From Chryseobacterium sp. 52 (GTDB lineage: Bacteria; Bacteroidota; Bacteroidia; Flavobacteriales; Weeksellaceae), in assembly GCF_002754245.1 (NCBI RefSeq), contig NZ_PEEX01000001.1:3638001-3702000 (forward strand): DNA of 64,000 nucleotides, given 5' to 3'. Below are positions 34,507-42,329 of this stretch, one piece after another (the first letter of the stretch is position 1; every line of letters begins with the position of its first letter). Made by a program: the position numbers and the translations under genes. The notes under the pieces are model-generated. The model saw only the letters and a list, made by a program, of their open reading frames with translations, made no database searches and was not told the DNA's origin.

Positions 34507-35223
34507 ATGAAAACTAAAGGCCTTTTTGTTGCTTTATCATTACTTACATTCAGCTCACTTTATTCTCAGAAAATTTTCACAGCCATTGAAAATCAGGATT
34601 TCGAAAAAGTAAATAAGTTATTGGAGAAAGGAGAAGATATTAATCAAATATCAAAAGAATATGCTATTACCCCTTTATATTCAGCAGTAGGAAAAGGAAA
34701 TATAAAAATTATTGAGTTACTTATCAATAAAGGCGCTGACGTGAATATGTCATTAAAAACTACAGCAACACCTTTGAATTTAGCAGCTCAGGAAGGAGAT
34801 TTTAAAATTGTTGAGTTACTTCTAAAAAACAAGGCAAATCCAAATTTTCAGGACATAAACGGCTGGTCTGCTTTACGATTCGCTGCAAGAAACAACAAGA
34901 TAGAAGTAGTGAAGCTTTTGATAGAACATAAAGCAGTAGTAGATACCCGCGCAACTGATCTTGCAACACCTTTGGCAAGTGCAATAGGTAAAGGTTATCT
35001 GGATATTGCAGAATATCTGATTAAAAATGGTGCAAACATTAATAATATTGATAAGGACAATGAAACTCCAATTATGTATTGCGCTCAGAAAGGAAATTTG
35101 GAAACCGTAAAATTTCTCCTAAAATATAAACCGGACCTTGCAATCAAAAATAAAGATGGTAAAACAGCTTTAGACTTAGCAAAAGAAAAGAACAATACGG
35201 AAATAGTAAAAATTTTACAATAG
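34507..35223 (+). CDS. Exported ankyrin-repeat protein
   Basis: 238 residues from ATG 34507 (MKTKGLFVALSLLTFSSLYS, signal peptide cleaved near YSQ); an upstream frame from TTG 34459 is rejected because it would put a polar tail before the signal. Six ankyrin repeats follow, with TPL-SAVGKGNIKIIELLINK, TPLNLAAQEGDFKIVELLLK, ALRFAARNNKIEVVKLLIEH and similar. Ankyrin repeats bind proteins; in the periplasm the partner may be the next protein, whose gene starts 9 bases downstream. Confidence 0.82.
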   Translation: MKTKGLFVALSLLTFSSLYSQKIFTAIENQDFEKVNKLLEKGEDINQISKEYAITPLYSAVGKGNIKIIELLINKGADVNMSLKTTATPLNLAAQEGDFKIVELLLKNKANPNFQDINGWSALRFAARNNKIEVVKLLIEHKAVVDTRATDLATPLASAIGKGYLDIAEYLIKNGANINNIDKDNETPIMYCAQKGNLETVKFLLKYKPDLAIKNKDGKTALDLAKEKNNTEIVKILQ

Positions 35224-35232
35224 TCTCAATCT

Positions 35233-36015
35233 ATGAAAAGCTTTATTATTTTAGTCTCAGTTTTCCTATCAATAATTACTTTAGGGCAAGAGAATACTGA
35301 AAGAAAATTTGACTTAGAAATATTTGAATATTTAAATCAAACTACTGATAAAGAATCTACATCATTAGAAACTTATCTTATTAACTCCAAACCTTTTTCA
35401 AAATGGGACATGCGCCCATTAGTAGCAAAAGAAGTAAAAGCATTGGATTCTGTTTATACTTCCAGCCAGATTCCAAATTTCATTTGGGGTGCCTTTTCAA
35501 GAAAATATAAAATATCTAAGGAGGAAAGTATGGATAAAGCCAATCATTTTTTGAGTGAAGGCATTCAAAATCAGAAAAAATTACATGATTATTTTAACCT
35601 TAATAATACAAGCTTTCATACTTTATCTGATTTAATTTTAAAATCTTCCGGCAAAATTTTCCTCAATCAAAAAACGATTCAAAGAGTTGATCATCTATTT
35701 AAGGAAAATAATCTTTATTGGAGTTACCTCATTCCTAAAGACTCACCTTATCCTATATCATCAGAAACTAAGATCGAAAATAATTTTAAATTTTCAAAGC
35801 AGCAAAACCAAATTTTAACACTATTAAATGAGCTAAATATATACTGTGCAGTTAAGACTTCAAAGGGAATCTTTTATTTAGCAGATGGGTTTACAGATAA
35901 TTCTTATGGCTTTTATTTTAACCCAAAAAATCAAATGGAGGAAGATCATCTGTTATTTAACATTATGAAATCTGCTAAAATTGCAGATCATTATTTCTAT
36001 TATGTTGCCAATTAA
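35233..36015 (+). CDS. Hypothetical exported protein next to the ankyrin gene
   Basis: 260 residues with a signal peptide (MKSFIILVSVFLSIITLG then QENTE). The mature part is helical and aromatic (YLNQTTDKESTSLETYLINS, IPNFIWGAFSRKYKISKEES, NLYWSYLIPKDSPYPISS) with no motif I can place. The spacing of 9 bases from the ankyrin gene and the shared terminator suggest that both act together outside the cytoplasm. Confidence 0.65.
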   Translation: MKSFIILVSVFLSIITLGQENTERKFDLEIFEYLNQTTDKESTSLETYLINSKPFSKWDMRPLVAKEVKALDSVYTSSQIPNFIWGAFSRKYKISKEESMDKANHFLSEGIQNQKKLHDYFNLNNTSFHTLSDLILKSSGKIFLNQKTIQRVDHLFKENNLYWSYLIPKDSPYPISSETKIENNFKFSKQQNQILTLLNELNIYCAVKTSKGIFYLADGFTDNSYGFYFNPKNQMEEDHLLFNIMKSAKIADHYFYYVAN

Positions 36016-36036
36016 CTTGTAAATAAAATAAAGAAT

Positions 36037-36070
36037 AAACCCTTCTCAATTCTGAGAAGGGTTTATTTTT
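36037..36070 (+). terminator. Bidirectional terminator between convergent genes
   Basis: AAACCCTTCTCA (36037-36048) and TGAGAAGGGTTT (36053-36064) form a perfect 12-base stem with T-rich sequence after it and A-rich sequence before it. It serves the gene ending at 36015 and gcvP, which ends at 36089 on the other strand. Confidence 0.88.
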
Positions 36071-36088
36071 ATATAGAAAAAATTCTAA

Positions 36089-38947
36089 TTACATATAAGC
36101 TTCAATCGGCTCACAAGTACAAACCAGATTTCTGTCTCCGTAAGCTTCATCAACTCTTGAAACAGAAGCAAAGAATTTGTGGTCTCTTACCCAGTCTAGA
36201 GGATAAGCTGCCTTTTCTCTGCTGTATGGTTTATCCCAAGAATCTGAGATCACCAGCTGCTCGGTGTGAGGAGCGTTTTTAAGGACGTTATTCGCCTGAT
36301 CTGCTTCTCCATTAGCAATCTCATCAATTTCTTTTTTGATTGAAATTAACGCTTCTGCAAAACGGTCAATTTCAGACTTGCTTTCAGATTCTGTAGGCTC
36401 AATCATCAATGTTCCGGCTACAGGGAAAGAAACAGTTGGCGCATGGAATCCATAATCCATTAGTCTCTTCGCTACATCAGCCACTTCAATTCCTAATGTT
36501 TTGAACTGACGGAAATCTACGATACATTCGTGTGCTACTCTACCTTCAGTATTTGAATATAAAATAGGGAAATGTTCTGCTAAAATTTCTTTTAGATAAT
36601 TCGCATTCAGGATCGCATGTCCTGTTGCCTTTTTCAATCCATCTGTTCCTAACATCTTAATGTAAGAATAAGAAATATTAAGAATCAAACCTGAACCGTA
36701 AGGGGCTGCAGAAATACCGTCGATAGCTTCTTTAGCTCCGATTCTGATATTGGCATTGGAAGGAAGGAATGGAACCAGGTGCTTAGCCACACAGATTGGA
36801 CCAACTCCAGGACCTCCACCTCCGTGAGGAATTGCAAAAGTTTTGTGCAGGTTCAGGTGACATACGTCTGCTCCGATGTTTCCAGGACTTGTGAATCCTA
36901 CCTGAGCGTTCATGTTTGCACCATCCATATACACCTGTCCGCCATGTTGGTGGATTAAGCTTGTAATTTCTTTAATGTTGGCATCGAAGAATCCGTAAGT
37001 AGACGGATATGTAATCATTACGCAAGACAGGTTCTCAGAATTCTGCTCTGTTTTAGCCTTTAAATCTTCAAAATCAATTTCTCCGCTTTCCAGATTTTTA
37101 ACGACAACAATTTTCATTCCTGCCATTGCTGCAGAAGCCGGATTGGTTCCGTGTGCAGACTGAGGGATCAATACTACATTTCTGTGGCCTTCACCTCTTG
37201 AAATGTGATATTCTCTGATCACCATTAATCCTGCATATTCACCCTGAGCTCCAGAGTTTGGCTGAAGAGAAGTTCCTGCGAAACCAGTGATTTCAGCTAA
37301 ATCTTTCTCCAGTTCTCTGATCATTTCCTGATAACCTGCAGCTTGATCCACAGGTACAAATGGATGAACAGCCCCCCAGTTATCCCAAGAAAGTGGCAAC
37401 ATTTGAGTGGCAGCGTTCAGCTTCATCGTACAAGATCCAAGAGAAATCATTGAATGCGTTAATGATAGATCTTTTCTTTCCAAACGTTTGATGTAACGCA
37501 TCAATTCTGTTTCAGTATGGTATTTGTTGAATACACTTTCTGTAAGAATTTCGTCTTTTCTTAAATTCTCCTCAGGAATGCTGTACCCTTCTTTTATTTC
37601 TAATTTGAAAGTCTGCTTATCTTTAAACTGAGCGAAAGAAGCCATTAGAACATTTAATTTGTCCAATGTAGTACTTTCGTTGATGGCAATACTTACCACT
37701 CCTTCTGTGAAATAGTTCAGATTAAGTCTGTGATCAAGCATCATTCTCATCAATCTTCCTTTCTCATCCTCACTCATCGTGATTTTAACAGTATCGAAGA
37801 TAGGCTCTTCTACGGTCTGATATCCTAATGCTTTAAGACCATTTTTCAAAGCGTTGGCTTTAAAGTGGATCTGATCAGCGATATAGCTTAATCCTTTTGG
37901 ACCGTGATAAACAGCATACATTCCTGCCATTACTGCAAGAAGTACCTGTGCAGTACAGATATTGGAAGTTGCTCTTTCTCTTTTGATGTGCTGCTCTCTG
38001 GTCTGCAATGCCATTCTCAGGGCACGCTTTCCGTACATATCCTGAGAAACTCCGATGATTCTTCCCGGGATATCTCTTTTGTAATCTTCTTTACAAGAGA
38101 AAAATGCAGCGTGAGGACCTCCGTATCCTAATGGAATACCAAATCTCTGTGAAGTTCCAACGGCACAGTCAGCACCCATTGAAGCAGGAGATTTTAATTT
38201 AACCAAAGCCATAGGATCACAAGCTACAACAACCTGTAAATCCAGTTTCTTGTACTCTATGATATCTTCAGTATAGTCTAAAACGATACCGTTTTTACCA
38301 GGATACTGTAATAAAACACCATAATAGCTCTCGTCAAACTGGTGAGTTTTGTGATCACCTTCCACGATTTCGATTTCTAAACCTTCTGCTTTAGTTTTTA
38401 AAACAGAAACGGTTTGAGGTAACACAAGATCAGAAACGAAGAATTTATTTGCACTTGCTTTCTTCTGATTCTTTGTTCTGTTGTTAAAGAACATGTGCAT
38501 AGCTTCGGCAGCAGCTGTAGACTCATCTAAAAGAGAAGCATTAGCCAGTCCAAAGCCTGTAAGGTCACATACTACTGTCTGGAAGTTAAGAAGAGCTTCC
38601 AGCCTTCCCTGAGCAATTTCAGCCTGATAAGGGGTATATGCCGTATACCAGCTAGGATTTTCAAAGATATTTCTCTGAATAGCTGATGGTAAAAGTGTGT
38701 TATGGTATCCGAAACCAATATAGCTCGTATAATCAGTATTCTTCGATGCCAATTCTTTTGAATGGTTCAGCATTTCGTATTCTGAAAGCGGAGCAGAGAT
38801 CTCAAGGTCCTTTTCTAAACGGATAGACGAAGGAATGGTTTGAGAAATTAGTTCTTCAATACTTGAAACGCCCAATCTTTCCAACATCGCCTGTTTATCG
38901 GCTTCATTAAGGGAAATGTGACGGCTCACAAACTGTTCTGTATTCAT
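36089..38947 (-). CDS. gcvP: Glycine dehydrogenase (decarboxylating), P-protein
   Basis: 952 residues, the fused single-chain P-protein of the glycine cleavage system. It decarboxylates glycine with PLP and passes the aminomethyl group to lipoyl-H-protein. The two homologous halves are visible: the N-terminal half with YHNTLLPSAIQRNIFENPSW and YTPYQAEIAQGRLEALLNFQ, the C-terminal half with SLGSCTMKLNAATQM, SGAQGEYAGL and the PLP-lysine segment CHLNLHKTFAIPHGGGGPG near residue 700. Full length, no defects seen. The gcvT/gcvH genes are not adjacent. I looked for a glycine riboswitch in the upstream 490 bases and found no convincing one. Confidence 0.97.
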   Translation of the reverse strand: MNTEQFVSRHISLNEADKQAMLERLGVSSIEELISQTIPSSIRLEKDLEISAPLSEYEMLNHSKELASKNTDYTSYIGFGYHNTLLPSAIQRNIFENPSWYTAYTPYQAEIAQGRLEALLNFQTVVCDLTGFGLANASLLDESTAAAEAMHMFFNNRTKNQKKASANKFFVSDLVLPQTVSVLKTKAEGLEIEIVEGDHKTHQFDESYYGVLLQYPGKNGIVLDYTEDIIEYKKLDLQVVVACDPMALVKLKSPASMGADCAVGTSQRFGIPLGYGGPHAAFFSCKEDYKRDIPGRIIGVSQDMYGKRALRMALQTREQHIKRERATSNICTAQVLLAVMAGMYAVYHGPKGLSYIADQIHFKANALKNGLKALGYQTVEEPIFDTVKITMSEDEKGRLMRMMLDHRLNLNYFTEGVVSIAINESTTLDKLNVLMASFAQFKDKQTFKLEIKEGYSIPEENLRKDEILTESVFNKYHTETELMRYIKRLERKDLSLTHSMISLGSCTMKLNAATQMLPLSWDNWGAVHPFVPVDQAAGYQEMIRELEKDLAEITGFAGTSLQPNSGAQGEYAGLMVIREYHISRGEGHRNVVLIPQSAHGTNPASAAMAGMKIVVVKNLESGEIDFEDLKAKTEQNSENLSCVMITYPSTYGFFDANIKEITSLIHQHGGQVYMDGANMNAQVGFTSPGNIGADVCHLNLHKTFAIPHGGGGPGVGPICVAKHLVPFLPSNANIRIGAKEAIDGISAAPYGSGLILNISYSYIKMLGTDGLKKATGHAILNANYLKEILAEHFPILYSNTEGRVAHECIVDFRQFKTLGIEVADVAKRLMDYGFHAPTVSFPVAGTLMIEPTESESKSEIDRFAEALISIKKEIDEIANGEADQANNVLKNAPHTEQLVISDSWDKPYSREKAAYPLDWVRDHKFFASVSRVDEAYGDRNLVCTCEPIEAYM

Positions 38948-39430
38948 TTTTATTTATTAGATTTTGTTTGTAAAAAAGATTCGTAAAATTACAATTTTTT
39001 AAACGACTGTACAATAGTATAAAATTGTCTAAACGATAATGGAAAATTCATATTGATTAGAAAAAAATTGCTATAGGATCTGTTTATTAATTAATACTCA
39101 AGAGCTCTATTTTCCGGGACCCTCCTCTATTATGTTATTAAATCGGCAATAGTATTTGAATTTTGTCTTAAAACTCTATCCGATTTATGAGCATATGTTT
39201 AATCATTCAGCAGCAACATTTTCAAACTTTTCCTTAAGAATTTAAAAGAGGACTAATATGCTTTAAAATTTGAACTCATTTTAATGCAGAACCACATCTT
39301 TTGGGAGGTAATGAAGCTTTAAAATTTATATTTTTACCGAAATCGCCCTATTTGATGAACAGCAAACACACTGATAAACAGGTAAAGTAAGATTTATGAT
39401 TTTTTATTAATTATATTTATTCTAAATTAA
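38948..39430. other. AT-rich stretch upstream of gcvP
   Basis: About 480 bases without a gene. It must contain the gcvP promoter; minus-strand TAATTTTA at about 38989-38996 is a possible -7 element, but no clear -33 partner is seen. No hairpin, repeat or riboswitch-like structure was recognised. Confidence 0.4.
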
Positions 39431-39442
39431 TATATTTGCAAC

Positions 39443-39595
39443 ATGAATATGATTGTCCCTTTTAAAGTACCGCCTTTGTCTCCTGCATTTGCATTTAATA
39501 ATGAAGATATGTATTGCGAAAAGAAATCCTGCTGCAAGAAATTCAAGACAGGAAAAAGATGCAAGAAGTGTCCGGGAAGAAAAAAGATGGCTTAA
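39443..39595 (+). CDS. 50-residue Cys/Lys-rich small protein
   Basis: The peptide starts MNMIVPFKVPPLSPAFAFNN and continues with MYCEKKSCCKKFKTGKRC and KKCPGRKKMA. Five Cys in the C-terminal half (C, CC, CxxC) with many Lys suggest a small metal- or nucleic-acid-binding knot; similar small proteins occur widely in Flavobacteria with no known function. An exact -7 element TATATTTG lies at 39431-39438, so transcription would begin at or next to the ATG and the mRNA may be leaderless. The stop is one base from the end of the convergent J-domain gene. Confidence 0.7.
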   Translation: MNMIVPFKVPPLSPAFAFNNEDMYCEKKSCCKKFKTGKRCKKCPGRKKMA

Positions 39596-39596
39596 A

Positions 39597-40244
39597 CTAG
39601 CCGAAATTTCTCACTAAAAAATATACCGCCACCACCAGGATAATAATTCCCCAGATCAACATCATGATTTTTGGCTGGCCGGATTTATTCATTCGTGTTA
39701 CAGGCTGAGGCTTAAACATTTCCTCTACACTGTTTTTAAATTGACTGGCGTCATTATCAAAGACTTCAGTAATGGTAATTCCCTGCACTACCGTTTTATG
39801 AAGCAGAGAATTTGTTACATGAAGTAAAAGCTGAAATTTTCCGTTCTTAAATTCAGTGATTTTAAAGACCCTTTCTCCAAAAGGTTTTTCCAGACCGAAA
39901 GGCAATACTTTCACAACATCGGCATTACTCGTCTGCCAGTTGATGATAATCTCCTCCCCTTTTTTTGCATGAATTTTATTGGCCGTAAAAGTTTTAATGG
40001 CAGGTGGAACATTGTATCTGAAACTTTTCTGATGGGTTTCTAAATTCTGATCATAGCTGCGTCTACTTCCGGCATCACTTAATATTTCATAAGCTTCTTT
40101 AATTTCACGAAAACGCCCGGCAAAGAAATCATCGTTGTCGTTCTTATCGGGATGATATTTTAAAGATAATTTTCTATAAGCTTTTTTGATGTCTTCTTCT
40201 GAAGCATCCGGAGAAATCCCTAGAAAATAGTAGTAATCTTTCAT
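39597..40244 (-). CDS. Membrane-anchored J-domain (DnaJ-like) protein
   Basis: 215 residues from ATG 40244 ([20 protein letters not shown]); an upstream frame to 40283 is not needed. The J domain fills residues 1-65 with the HPD motif in [11 protein letters not shown] middle beta-rich region ([20 protein letters not shown] to [11 protein letters not shown]) looks like an immunoglobulin-type domain. The C-terminus has one membrane helix ([19 protein letters not shown]) and a short tail. It likely recruits DnaK to the inner membrane. Tail-anchored topology would place the J domain in the cytoplasm. Partner unknown. Confidence 0.82.
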   Translation of the reverse strand: MKDYYYFLGISPDASEEDIKKAYRKLSLKYHPDKNDNDDFFAGRFREIKEAYEILSDAGSRRSYDQNLETHQKSFRYNVPPAIKTFTANKIHAKKGEEIIINWQTSNADVVKVLPFGLEKPFGERVFKITEFKNGKFQLLLHVTNSLLHKTVVQGITITEVFDNDASQFKNSVEEMFKPQPVTRMNKSGQPKIMMLIWGIIILVVAVYFLVRNFG

Positions 40245-40526
40245 TGAACTATGCAAAAATAAGGATTTTGTCAGTGTGAGCAAAGCGAAGTAATCTCTTT
40301 TTTAACGCAAAGGCTACAAAGATTTTTTGACAGGCTTTGTGTTTTTAAGTTCGCAAAGGCATTACATTCAGCAAAGGCTGGGTGCCGATATTGGTGGCTT
40401 CCGGAGCTTCAGTCCCCAATGGGTTACAATTATTTTAATAGCAGGCTGATAAAGTGCTGGAAAACGGGTGCCGAGACTCTCGAAGCGACTCGTTTTCTTA
40501 AAGAACATTTATTATTAAAGGCAAAT
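40245..40526. other. Intergenic stretch with compositional shift
   Basis: No credible gene. From about 40370 the sequence becomes richer in G and C than its surroundings (GGGTGCCGATATTGGTGGC, CGGGTGCCGAGACTCTCGAA), leading into the structured repeat at 40527. It may be part of the same element. Confidence 0.4.
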
Positions 40527-40620
40527 ACCATAGCCCCGATAGTAGCGGTTACCCCACAGCAAGGATTGGGAAAGATTTGGCGCGAGGAGTATGAGTGGAT
40601 AGCGGGAAGTGGCTTCTGAA
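40527..40620 (+). repeat. Structured flavobacterial intergenic element (possible RNA)
   Basis: The element begins TAGCCCCGATAGTAGCGG and ends GTGGATAGCGGGAAGTGGCT. The outer parts AGCC...GGCT and CCCG...CGGG can pair around a variable middle. This CCCGAT-AGCGG ... GGATAGCGGGA framework recurs many times in Flavobacteria genomes from memory, and may correspond to a conserved structured RNA such as the Flavo-1 motif. The match is from recollection only and needs a covariance search. Confidence 0.45.
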
Positions 40621-40675
40621 AACAGGTTGTAAAATAGGTCTAAAAAATGTTCTGAATTTATTGGGGATGATGGTA

Positions 40676-40722
40676 ATGAAAAAATTCCGGCGCGGGAAGC
40701 AGAGCTTCCCGCGCCGGAATTA
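40676..40722 (-). terminator. Strong GC-rich terminator of the sigma-factor operon
   Basis: AATTCCGGCGCGGGAAGC (40684-40701) pairs perfectly over 18 bases with 40705-40722 around a 3-base loop. On the minus strand it runs into TTTTTTC (the A run at 40680-40685). It is unusually stable for this AT-rich genome and ends the operon whose last gene stops at 40747. Confidence 0.88.
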
Positions 40723-40746
40723 ACAATTTCAATTTAGTTTTACAGC

Positions 40747-41004
40747 TTATGCTTCTACTGTATTATCCTTTCTGCAACATCTTGAAGCGAATTCTTTTTT
40801 GAATTTCCCTTTCAGTTCCTGATACTGCTCATCGTCCATTTCTCTGATCTTGTCTGCAAGACCGAAAGGAGATCTTTCTTTGATTCCGTATTCGTTAAAA
40901 ATACCTTTTACAAATCTTTTTCTCTGTATGATTTTTTTGGCAGCCAATGCGATACCCACAACAGCTAATGCTCCAAGAGCTCCTTTTAATGCTGAATTTT
41001 TCAT
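40747..41004 (-). CDS. Small membrane protein, last gene of the ECF sigma operon
   Basis: 85 residues. One N-terminal hydrophobic helix (ALGALAVVGIALAAKKII) is followed by a basic, then acidic helical tail (FGLADKIREMDDEQYQELKG) ending with a Cys pair (RCCRKD). The LAD-IR-MDDEQYQ-LK pattern resembles the short Bacteroidota DUFs placed behind sigma factors. Possibly an accessory membrane sensor or stress protein. It lies 91 bases after the preceding gene. Confidence 0.6.
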   Translation of the reverse strand: MKNSALKGALGALAVVGIALAAKKIIQRKRFVKGIFNEYGIKERSPFGLADKIREMDDEQYQELKGKFKKEFASRCCRKDNTVEA

Positions 41005-41095
41005 TTTTTCAAAATTTTAAATTTTACTACTTCTTGTTTTTTATATAGACGAATATCTTTTAATTTTACTTTACTACTTCTTTAAAATTTTCAAA

Positions 41096-41440
41096 TTATT
41101 CGTTTGTTCTGTTGTTTCTGTTGAAGAATCCGCCTGAGCATCTGTCTTTCCAGATTTCTTTGAATTTTTCTCTTTCTTCAGGCGACAATCCTTCCATTTT
41201 CTCTCTCATTTTTCTTTCTTTGAAATCTTTCATTCCCTTTCCGAAATGGAAGCCTCCAAACAGGATTTTACTTAAAATTAATATTCCCATCGCCTGCCAA
41301 TATGTGATTGATTTCACTCCTAAAATATCAGGGAGCAGACAATTCCAAAGGGACATGACAATCCATGTAACTCCCAGTAAAATTAACGGTGGACATAAGA
41401 ATAAAAGAATCCAGCCTTTTTTGTGTTTATTATGATTCAT
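41096..41440 (-). CDS. Small two-helix membrane protein after the sigma factor
   Basis: 114 residues. Two helices (WILLFLCPPLILLGVTWIV, then TYWQAMGILILSKILFGGFH) are followed by a cytoplasmic charged segment (KDFKERKMREKMEGLSPEER, then FKEIWKDRC). The EGLSPEEREKFKEIWKDRC part resembles the Spy/CpxP- or anti-sigma-like helices of small stress membrane proteins. It begins 13 bases after the sigma gene, so an anti-sigma role is possible although no classical zinc-finger anti-sigma (HxxxCxxC) is present. Confidence 0.65.
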   Translation of the reverse strand: MNHNKHKKGWILLFLCPPLILLGVTWIVMSLWNCLLPDILGVKSITYWQAMGILILSKILFGGFHFGKGMKDFKERKMREKMEGLSPEEREKFKEIWKDRCSGGFFNRNNRTNE

Positions 41441-41453
41441 AACTTTCTTTTTA

Positions 41454-42032
41454 CTAACTATTTAAATCTTCGTATAATCTTCTCAGTCTGTTTCTCAAAT
41501 GCTTCACAGCATAGTTTTTTCTACTGATAATCGTTTTAATATTTTCGCCCTGTTCATCGGCAATTTCCTGAAGGGTCTTGTCGTTTAATTCATTTTCAAC
41601 ATACACAAGCCTTTGTTTTTCGGGAAGTTCGTCTAATGCCTCAAATAATTTTTTCCAAATCTCATCCTGAAACATTTTCACTTCCGGCCCCGCACTTTCA
41701 TCCAGCAAAAGAATATCTTTTATAGAAAAGCTTCCGTCTTCGTCTTCATATACAAAATCTTCAAGATTTTCAGTTTTCTTCTTACGGTACTTGTCTGTGA
41801 TTTTATTTGCCGTTACTCTATATAACCATCCGCCAACGTTTACAATCTCAGAAAGATTGGTAATACTGCTGAACTGATACCAGACCTCCTGCAGAATATC
41901 TTCCGCATCTTCGGTGTTTTTCACTTTCGGACGAATATAAGACATCAGTTTTCCTCCGTACTTTGAAACGGTTTGTGAGATGATACTTGCTTTCTCCTCC
42001 TGTGGCATTGCTATTTCTTCGACAACCTCCAT
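41454..42032 (-). CDS. ECF-type RNA polymerase sigma factor
   Basis: 192 residues (or 184 from the second ATG at 42008). Region 2 includes the YIRPKVKNTEDAEDILQEVW core-binding helix and GGWLYRVTANKITDKYRKKK. Region 4 includes LDELPEKQRLVYVENELN then TLQEIADEQGENIKTIISRK for -35 recognition. No C-terminal extension. It is first gene of a three-gene operon with two small membrane proteins. The signal and promoter set are unknown; no obvious auto-promoter motif was found upstream. Confidence 0.88.
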   Translation of the reverse strand: MEVVEEIAMPQEEKASIISQTVSKYGGKLMSYIRPKVKNTEDAEDILQEVWYQFSSITNLSEIVNVGGWLYRVTANKITDKYRKKKTENLEDFVYEDEDGSFSIKDILLLDESAGPEVKMFQDEIWKKLFEALDELPEKQRLVYVENELNDKTLQEIADEQGENIKTIISRKNYAVKHLRNRLRRLYEDLNS

Positions 42033-42267
42033 ATTGCTATGACGAACTGTCTTTTGGTTTTACTTTAATAAATTTAAAAAAAAATTAGGTCCCGTTGAAA
42101 TTTTGTTTCCGGATGCAGGTTTCTGGATACAGGATAAAAATTGAGATTGATGAAAATCTTAAGATTCAGTATTTCTCTAACCCTCAAATTCAGGGTACCC
42201 ATCATATGATTATAACCTCTGAAGCTTTACTTGGTAAGCTGATATTCGATTCAAGCATCCAGCCCAT

Positions 42268-42303
42268 CAAAAAAAAAAGAAACGGAAAGCATTACACTTT
42301 CCG
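42268..42303 (-). terminator. Terminator of the S9 peptidase gene
   Basis: CGGAAAG (42283-42289) pairs with CTTTCCG (42297-42303); on the minus strand the stem is followed by a long T-rich run (the A run at 42269-42282). Placed 27 bases after the S9 stop codon. Confidence 0.78.
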
Positions 42304-42329
42304 CTTCTATAATTATAAAAATTGTTTTT

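Noticed and set aside
38948-39430. Glycine riboswitch upstream of gcvP
   Set aside because: No aptamer-like conserved core or paired stems could be traced in the AT-rich leader.
40419-40619. 66-residue open frame in the GC-shifted intergenic region
   Set aside because: It coincides with the structured repeat; the peptide has no family resemblance and no promoter or ribosome site was seen.
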